Assembly: GCF_004745645.1 (NCBI RefSeq)
Contig: NZ_SRMB01000003.1
Span: 682,001 to 746,000, forward strand
From: Hymenobacter metallicola
GTDB lineage: Bacteria > Bacteroidota > Bacteroidia > Cytophagales > Hymenobacteraceae
Direction: 5' to 3'
DNA: 64,000 bases
The notes under the pieces were generated by a model, which saw nothing but the letters and a program-made list of their open reading frames with translations, had not been told where the DNA came from and did not search any database. The number at the start of each line of letters is the position of its first letter. Within the stretch, counting starts at the first letter, position 1. Positions 59,469-64,000 of the stretch are shown here, in pieces. Made by a program: the position numbers and the translations under genes.

Positions 59469-59545
59469 GTGGACATCCTTCCCATAAAAGCTTGGCTGAT
59501 TCCAGGCGCCAGCCGTAAAACCAGCCGTACCACTACCAGTTTGCC

Positions 59546-59803
59546 ATGCCGTTGCACCGCCAGCTCGACCAGAAGCTCAGCAAGATCTACGAGCCCTCTA
59601 CCAAGATTGACGACGTGTTCAAAGGGCTCGACATCAGCTTCGTAACCAACGACCAGGGCGAACCGGTGACCTTGTTTATCGGCAAGCGCCGGCCCGATGG
59701 CGTCATTGCCGGCGAGCGGTATGTGCGCACCATTAAGCGGCAGCCGGGCAGCCAGCAGGTAGCTGCCAGTCATTGGGACTTGAAAGGCCGGACCCAAGGC
59801 TGA
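59546..59803 (+). CDS. small conserved hypothetical protein
   Basis: 85 aa, soluble, no signal peptide. Two visible blocks: LDQKLSKIYEPSTKIDDVFK and DISFVTNDQGEPVTLFIGKR, followed by a basic stretch (YVRTIKRQPG). The alternating charge and length fit a small single domain. No family assignment. Sits between terminator and a hydrolase gene, so probably a separate transcript. Confidence 0.7.
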   Translation: MPLHRQLDQKLSKIYEPSTKIDDVFKGLDISFVTNDQGEPVTLFIGKRRPDGVIAGERYVRTIKRQPGSQQVAASHWDLKGRTQG

Positions 59804-59893
59804 AGCCCCGCAACACTTGCCGGAATAGGAGGGAAGTAGCAAAGCCGGAATTTCTATATTCGGGCTACATTCATCCTTCTTATCTTCTATTTC

Positions 59894-60868
59894 ATGCAAT
59901 CCATTCTTTCCCAATCCTGTGGCCGGGCCTGGTTTCTGGCCCTCCTGTTCTTCTTTCTCGGCGTGGCCGAGCCCGTAGTAGCCCAGCAGAAAACTGTTCT
60001 GGCCAACGGCACTCCCGCTATTACTACCACCGACGGCGTCAAGCTGTACACTAAAGTAGCGGGCAAGGGGCTGCCTTGCCTGTTTGTGCACGGTGGTCCC
60101 GGTGCGGGCAGCTACGCCATTGAGGCCATGGCCGGCAAGTCGTTGGAAGAAAACTTCCAGATGATTTACCTCGACCAGCGCGGCAGTGGCCGCTCTACTT
60201 CCGCTGCCGACAAGAATTACGCCCTCGACCGTATCGTGCAGGATCTGGAGGAAGTACGGCAGCAGCTGAAGCTGGAGAAGTGGGTGCTGATGTCGCACTC
60301 CTTCGGCGGCATCATTGCCACGGCCTACGCCAGCAAGTACCCCGAGCGGGTGCAGGGCCTGGTACTGGTCAACAGTATTCTGAACCTGCCCGCCTCTATG
60401 GAAAGCACGGCCACCAATGGCTACAAGCTGCTGCCCGAAGCCAGCCGCCCACCCCTGGACCCCAATGCCCCGCTGCCCCAGCGCTTCGGCATGGTGATGG
60501 GCTTGCTCGGCCAACAGCGGCTGATGGACAAGTTTATGTTTGCCAACGACTCGACGCCCGTGCGGGTGAGCCGGGTGATGAAAGGCATGACCTCGAACCG
60601 GGATTTTACCACCACCATTTTTCAGGGCCCGGCCATCCAAACCTACACCCAGGACATGACCCCGGCTACGGCTACGCTGAAAATGCCGGTCCTCGTTATT
60701 TCCGGCCGCGACGATTACATGGTGGGCCCCGACCACTATAAAAGCTTCCACTTCCCCAACCAGCAGAACGTGGTAGTGCCCGGCAAGCATTACGCCCTGC
60801 TCGAAAGCCCGACGGAGTTTAAGCAGGCTGTAGCAGCCTTCGCCAAAAAGCTGCCGCGCAAAGCGTAG
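59894..60868 (+). CDS. exported alpha/beta hydrolase, prolyl aminopeptidase-like
   Basis: 324 aa with a signal peptide (cleavage near VVAQQ, residue 32). The alpha/beta-hydrolase fold shows the oxyanion sequence FVHGGPGAGSYA, DQRGSGRST, the nucleophile elbow SHSFGGIIA, the acid in SGRDDYMVGP and the catalytic His in VPGKHYALLESP. These features fit the S33 prolyl iminopeptidase-like group, here exported. Substrate could be a short peptide or ester. The nucleophile Ser, Asp and His are all present. Confidence 0.92.
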   Translation: MQSILSQSCGRAWFLALLFFFLGVAEPVVAQQKTVLANGTPAITTTDGVKLYTKVAGKGLPCLFVHGGPGAGSYAIEAMAGKSLEENFQMIYLDQRGSGRSTSAADKNYALDRIVQDLEEVRQQLKLEKWVLMSHSFGGIIATAYASKYPERVQGLVLVNSILNLPASMESTATNGYKLLPEASRPPLDPNAPLPQRFGMVMGLLGQQRLMDKFMFANDSTPVRVSRVMKGMTSNRDFTTTIFQGPAIQTYTQDMTPATATLKMPVLVISGRDDYMVGPDHYKSFHFPNQQNVVVPGKHYALLESPTEFKQAVAAFAKKLPRKA

Positions 60869-60894
60869 TAGCTTTCTGCAGTCCCAGCGCTCTG

Positions 60895-60925
60895 AACAGC
60901 AGTTCTAACCGGGCTGCTGTTTTTA
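60895..60925 (+). terminator. intrinsic terminator after the hydrolase
   Basis: Eight-base stem aacagcag with ctgctgtt, 11-base loop and T-run. Confidence 0.7.
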
Positions 60926-60974
60926 GTTTGTGAGCTGGCCTGAGAAATATTTATGGAGAAGAAGTAGCCGTTAT

Positions 60975-60989
60975 TACGAAAACTTCGTA
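60975..60989. promoter_or_regulatory. BlaI-type operator 1
   Basis: TACGA, 5 bases, TCGTA; a perfect dyad. It is the first of two copies with centres 19 bases apart, just upstream of the repressor gene. Confidence 0.7.
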
Positions 60990-60991
60990 GT

Positions 60992-61010
60992 ATTACGAAG
61001 ATATCGTAAT
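60992..61010. promoter_or_regulatory. BlaI-type operator 2
   Basis: ATTACGA, 5 bases, TCGTAAT; a longer dyad than operator 1 and only 7 bases before the BlaI-like ATG. The pair is expected to give autorepression. Confidence 0.75.
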
Positions 61011-61017
61011 TGAATAT

Positions 61018-61383
61018 ATGGAACGCTTGACCCAACCCGAAGAAGAAGCTATGCAGGTGCTCTGGAAGCTCGATGGCGGCTTCACTAAAGAAGTGCTGGA
61101 GCTGCTACCCGAGCCCCGCCCGCCTTACACCACCCTGGCCTCTACCATCCGCAACCTGGAGCGTAAGGGCTATCTGCAGGCGCAAAAGCTGGGCAACTCT
61201 TTTCGCTACACCCCCCTGATTAAGTCTGAAGACTACCGGAAGCGGTTTATGTCGGCCTTCGTCGGCGACTATTTCCGCAACTCCTACAAGGAACTGGTGA
61301 CCTTTTTTGCTAAAGAGCAGAAGATCAGTGCCGCCGAGTTGCAGGACATCATTGAGATGATAGAAAAAGGCAAATCCGAGTAA
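61018..61383 (+). CDS. BlaI/MecI/CopY family transcriptional repressor
   Basis: 121 aa. Winged-helix N-terminal domain (LTQPEEEAMQVLWKLDGGFT, TLASTIRNLERKGYLQAQKL) and a C-terminal helical dimerisation part. BlaI proteins bind dyads and are inactivated by proteolysis when the partner BlaR1-type membrane protease is triggered. Two dyads of the form TACGA-N5-TCGTA lie directly upstream. The following gene begins one base after its stop, so the two form an operon. Confidence 0.95.
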   Translation: MERLTQPEEEAMQVLWKLDGGFTKEVLELLPEPRPPYTTLASTIRNLERKGYLQAQKLGNSFRYTPLIKSEDYRKRFMSAFVGDYFRNSYKELVTFFAKEQKISAAELQDIIEMIEKGKSE

Positions 61384-61384
61384 G

Positions 61385-62695
61385 ATGTCGGCCCTTCTGC
61401 TGTACCTGCTGCAAGCCAACGTCGCCTTGGTGCTCTTTGCCCTGGTGTACTACGCCCTGCTCCGGCCCCTGACGTTTTACCAACTCAACCGGGCCTTTCT
61501 GGTTTTCGCGCTGCTGTTTTCGGCGCTCTACCCGCTGGTTGATGTAGCGGGTTTGCTGCCGGGGCCCGCGCTGCCGCTGGTCCTGCCTCAGACAGTGGTC
61601 GGCTGGTACACGGTGGTGCCGAGCAGAGGTCCTAATGCCCCGGCGAGCTTCGACGTTGCGGGCAGCTTGGGCCTGGTGTATGCCGGCGGCGGCGCGGTGC
61701 TGTTGCTGCGCCTGTTGGGGCAGCTACTGGCCCTAAGGGCTATGCACCGGCGCAGCCGGCCGGGTATGGTGAGCGGCCAGGCCATTCGGCACCTAGCCGA
61801 GCCGGTTAGTGGATTTTCGTTCTGGCAAACCATTTACCTGAACCCGGCCCAGTACGAGCCGGCAGAGCTAGCGCTGGTGCTGCGCCACGAGCAGGTACAC
61901 GTGCGGCAGTGGCACTCGCTCGATACGCTGCTGGCGCAGCTGGCCGTGGTGGGCTACTGGTTCAATCCCGCGGTGTGGCTGCTGCGGCGCGCCCTGGCCG
62001 AAAACCTGGAGTTTATCGTCGACCAGCAGGTGCTGCACACGGGGCTCGATAGCAAAGCCTATCAGTACAGTTTGCTGCGGGCTAGCGAGCTGGCCCCGGC
62101 AAACAGCTTGGTCAATCATTTCCATTTTCTACCCCTTAAAACCCGTATTGCCATGATGAACAAGAAACCATCGGCGCCGCTGCACTTGGTCCGGTACGCC
62201 TTGCTAGTGCCGTTAACCTTAGGGCTGAGCCTGGCCTTTGCCGGTCCTGGCCCGGCGTTGCCAGCCGCCACGGCCCCCGCGCAGACGAGCACCGGCCGGC
62301 CCGAAAATGCCCTTTACTACATCGACGGCAAGCCAGCTACCAAGGCCAATGCCGACCAGCTCAACCCGGCCGACATAGCCGGAGTTAATGTCCTGAAAGG
62401 GGAGAGTCTGGGAAAAGTGCTGGGTAACACCACCGCTACCGAAGCCATTCTGATTACGACCAAGCAGCACGAAAACGCCCCCGAAGTAGTAGCGCTGAAC
62501 CGTAAGCTCAACAGCCTGGTCGATTTGGGCGGCAAGCTGCTGCTTATCGGCGACCAGGAAGTGACGCTGGCCGAATTCCAACAGGCGTTGGCTACCCAAA
62601 CCAAGCAGGTAACTTCCCTGAGTGCTCAGGATGCGCAGAAACGTTTCGGTGCCCGGGCTACCAACGGGGCGGTGCTTATTGCCGGTCGTAAGTAG
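61385..62695 (+). CDS. M56 family (BlaR1-type) membrane metalloprotease with plug-like sensor domain
   Basis: 436 aa. Membrane helices at about 3-28, 36-58 and 92-118, the zinc site H168-E-x-x-H172 (RHEQVHVRQW) with nearby acidic residues (ENLEFIVDQQ), and a last helix at about 266-287. The periplasmic C-terminus (288-436) does not resemble a penicillin-binding sensor. Residues about 305-350 (ALYYIDGKPATKANADQLNP, then VNVLKGESLGKVLGN) resemble the plug-domain motif of TonB-dependent receptors. The protein is expected to detect a signal and cause cleavage of the BlaI partner. The signal is unknown. Confidence 0.9.
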   Translation: MSALLLYLLQANVALVLFALVYYALLRPLTFYQLNRAFLVFALLFSALYPLVDVAGLLPGPALPLVLPQTVVGWYTVVPSRGPNAPASFDVAGSLGLVYAGGGAVLLLRLLGQLLALRAMHRRSRPGMVSGQAIRHLAEPVSGFSFWQTIYLNPAQYEPAELALVLRHEQVHVRQWHSLDTLLAQLAVVGYWFNPAVWLLRRALAENLEFIVDQQVLHTGLDSKAYQYSLLRASELAPANSLVNHFHFLPLKTRIAMMNKKPSAPLHLVRYALLVPLTLGLSLAFAGPGPALPAATAPAQTSTGRPENALYYIDGKPATKANADQLNPADIAGVNVLKGESLGKVLGNTTATEAILITTKQHENAPEVVALNRKLNSLVDLGGKLLLIGDQEVTLAEFQQALATQTKQVTSLSAQDAQKRFGARATNGAVLIAGRK

Positions 62696-62792
62696 CTGCT
62701 TCCCCAACTGCTCGCAGCGGGGCAGTTGATGGGATAGTTGGGCGAGCTTATAAAGGATAACAGCCGATTTCCAGTCAAGTATATGCATGCCA

Positions 62793-62823
62793 ATGGGCAG
62801 CCTGTGTTCTACAGACTGCCCAT
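62793..62823. terminator. hairpin between the M56 gene and aspA
   Basis: Eight-base stem atgggcag with ctgcccat plus an inner ctgt/acag pair. No long T-run, so a weak terminator for the convergent genes. Confidence 0.5.
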
Positions 62824-62846
62824 CGGTGCGTTGGAGCCAGCTCCAC

Positions 62847-64000
62847 TTACTGGATGTAGTGGGGCCGGATCAGGTTCTCGAAAGTGAAGATTTCGTCCCA
62901 TTTGGCCTGGGTAAGCAGCCCCCGCTCGGTCACGGCCACGTCGTACACCGATTTGCCGGTACGCAGGGCTTCCTTGGCAATTTCGGCGCTGGTTTCGTAG
63001 CCCAACACCGGGTTGAGCTGCGTCACGATGCCGACGCTGTTGCGAACCAGCTGCTCGGCGTGCTGCACGTTGGCCGTAATGCCCACTACGCACTTCTCGC
63101 GCAGGGTGTGGCAGGCCCGGGTCATGTAGGAAATAGAGGTGAACAGGGCAAAGGAAATGACGGGCTCCATCACGTTGAGCTGGAGCTGTCCGGCCTCGGC
63201 GGCCATGGTCACGGTCAGGTCGGCGCCGATGACGTAGAAGGCCGTTTGGTTGACTACCTCGGGCACCACGGGGTTTACCTTGCCGGGCATAATGCTGGAG
63301 CCGGGCTGCAGGGGCGGCAGGTTGATTTCGTTGAAGCCCGTGCGCGGCCCCGAGGACAGCAACCGCAGGTCGTTACAGATCTTGGAGAGCTTCACGGCCG
63401 TGCGTTTCAGCACCCCCGAGAGCTGCACGTAAGCGCCCGTATCGTAGGTAGCTTCAATCAAGTCGCCGGCCAGTACCAGGTCGAGGCCCGTGATGGTGCG
63501 CAGGTGCTCGGTCACTAGCTCGGCGTAGCCGTCCGGGGCATTCACCCGCGTGCCGATGGCCGTCGCCCCCATGTTGATTTCACTGATGAGGTGGCGGGAG
63601 TCCTCGATGCGGAGCAGTTCTTCGCGCAGGTTGGTGGCAAAGGCCTTGAACTCGTCGCCCATGCTCATCGGCACGGCGTCCTGCAGCTGGGTGCGCCCCA
63701 TTTTGAGCACGTTGCGGAACTCTACCCCCTTCTGGGCAAAGGCATCGGCCAGCTGCGACAGGGCGTCGCGGTAGCCTACCAGCTTGTTGTTCAGTGCAAT
63801 GCGAAAAGCGGTTGGGTAGGCGTCGTTGGTCGACTGGGAGCAGTTAACGTGGTTGTTGGGGTGGCAGAACTCATACTCCCCCTTTTTCTTGCCCATCAGC
63901 TCCAGGGCTACGTTGGCAATCACCTCGTTGGCGTTCATATTGACCGAAGTACCGGCCCCTCCCTGAATCATATCGGTCAGGAACTGGTCGTCGTACTGGC
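62847..64000 (-). CDS. aspA: aspartate ammonia-lyase, N-terminus cut by window edge
   Basis: 384 codons visible; the frame stays open to the window edge with no start identified. The fumarase/aspartase superfamily signature GSSIMPGKVNPVVPEVVNQT is present, as are GGAGTSVNMNANEVIAN, CSQSTNDAYPTAFRIA and GRTQLQDAVPMSMGDEF. The N-side sequence (GAGTSVNMNANE) and the VPEVVNQ continuation match aspartases rather than fumarases. It splits aspartate to fumarate and ammonia. It is convergent with the BlaR1-type gene. The superfamily relative fumC lies at 8664-10067. Confidence 0.94.
   Translation of the reverse strand, partial: QYDDQFLTDMIQGGAGTSVNMNANEVIANVALELMGKKKGEYEFCHPNNHVNCSQSTNDAYPTAFRIALNNKLVGYRDALSQLADAFAQKGVEFRNVLKMGRTQLQDAVPMSMGDEFKAFATNLREELLRIEDSRHLISEINMGATAIGTRVNAPDGYAELVTEHLRTITGLDLVLAGDLIEATYDTGAYVQLSGVLKRTAVKLSKICNDLRLLSSGPRTGFNEINLPPLQPGSSIMPGKVNPVVPEVVNQTAFYVIGADLTVTMAAEAGQLQLNVMEPVISFALFTSISYMTRACHTLREKCVVGITANVQHAEQLVRNSVGIVTQLNPVLGYETSAEIAKEALRTGKSVYDVAVTERGLLTQAKWDEIFTFENLIRPHYIQ

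Noticed and set aside
59420..60790. 456-codon minus-strand frame across the small protein and hydrolase
   Set aside because: Passes through a terminator and opposite two supported genes; no motif.

Overview
The window looks like a stretch of ordinary chromosome from a high-GC member of the Bacteroidota, most likely Cytophagales and close to Hymenobacter. The signs are a GldK lipoprotein next to a PorP/SprF-type barrel (type IX secretion and gliding), many short lipoproteins with Bacteroidota-type lipoboxes, carboxypeptidase-regulatory domains, DUF4382, DUF4783 and DUF6799-like families, TAnnTTTG-type -7 boxes, and weak purine-rich ribosome sites. I see no rRNA, tRNA, CRISPR array, transposase or phage gene. 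Both ends cut genes: a von Willebrand factor A lipoprotein on the left and aspartate ammonia-lyase on the right.

Layout. 1-4.2 kb (minus) holds two related vWA proteins around a carboxypeptidase-regulatory protein. 4.4-6.9 kb (plus) has a small lipoprotein, then an overlapping sigma factor/anti-sigma pair whose anti-sigma carries a TonB C-terminal domain. 6.9-13.6 kb has a dodecin-like protein, an outer-membrane barrel, fumarase (fumC), an acetyltransferase/DgkA pair, a lipoprotein, a DinB-like protein and a thioredoxin-fold protein. 13.7-18.6 kb (minus) has two DUF4382 lipoproteins and a large AsmA-like protein. 18.9-21.3 kb is the PorP/SprF-GldK pair. 21.4-26 kb holds comF, an AhpD-like protein, exonuclease III, an FAD oxidoreductase and a haem-binding lipoprotein. 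26.1-31.3 kb (minus) is the threonine operon thrA-thrB-thrC, with a leader that reads as a transcription attenuator.

31.4-44.2 kb holds prfA, a beta-helix lipoprotein, YjbQ, gpmI, nadC, a methyltransferase, a ZIP transporter, the cbpA-cbpM co-chaperone pair and several small conserved proteins. 44.3-49.7 kb has a cell-wall group (RlpA plus GH25 lysozyme), small proteins, Hsp20, PPK2 and a Gfo/Idh/MocA oxidoreductase. 49.8-59.4 kb has a class C beta-lactamase-like hydrolase, a pentapeptide-repeat protein, an old-yellow-enzyme reductase, a NUDIX hydrolase and a tandem pair of M13 metallopeptidase lipoproteins. 59.5-64 kb ends with a prolyl-aminopeptidase-like hydrolase, a BlaI/BlaR1-type repressor-protease pair with two visible operators, and aspA.

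The most notable non-coding signals are the thr leader (a short peptide rich in Thr/Ile near its end, with mutually exclusive hairpins and a T-run terminator), a family of intergenic inverted repeats at 8.5, 28.4 and 32.5 kb with a longer perfect palindrome at 10.1 kb, and unusually perfect bidirectional terminators between convergent genes. A recurring protein theme is parts of the TonB-dependent transport machinery joined to other modules: a SusC-like N-terminus on a vWA protein, a TonB domain on an anti-sigma factor, and a plug-like segment on the BlaR1-type protease.
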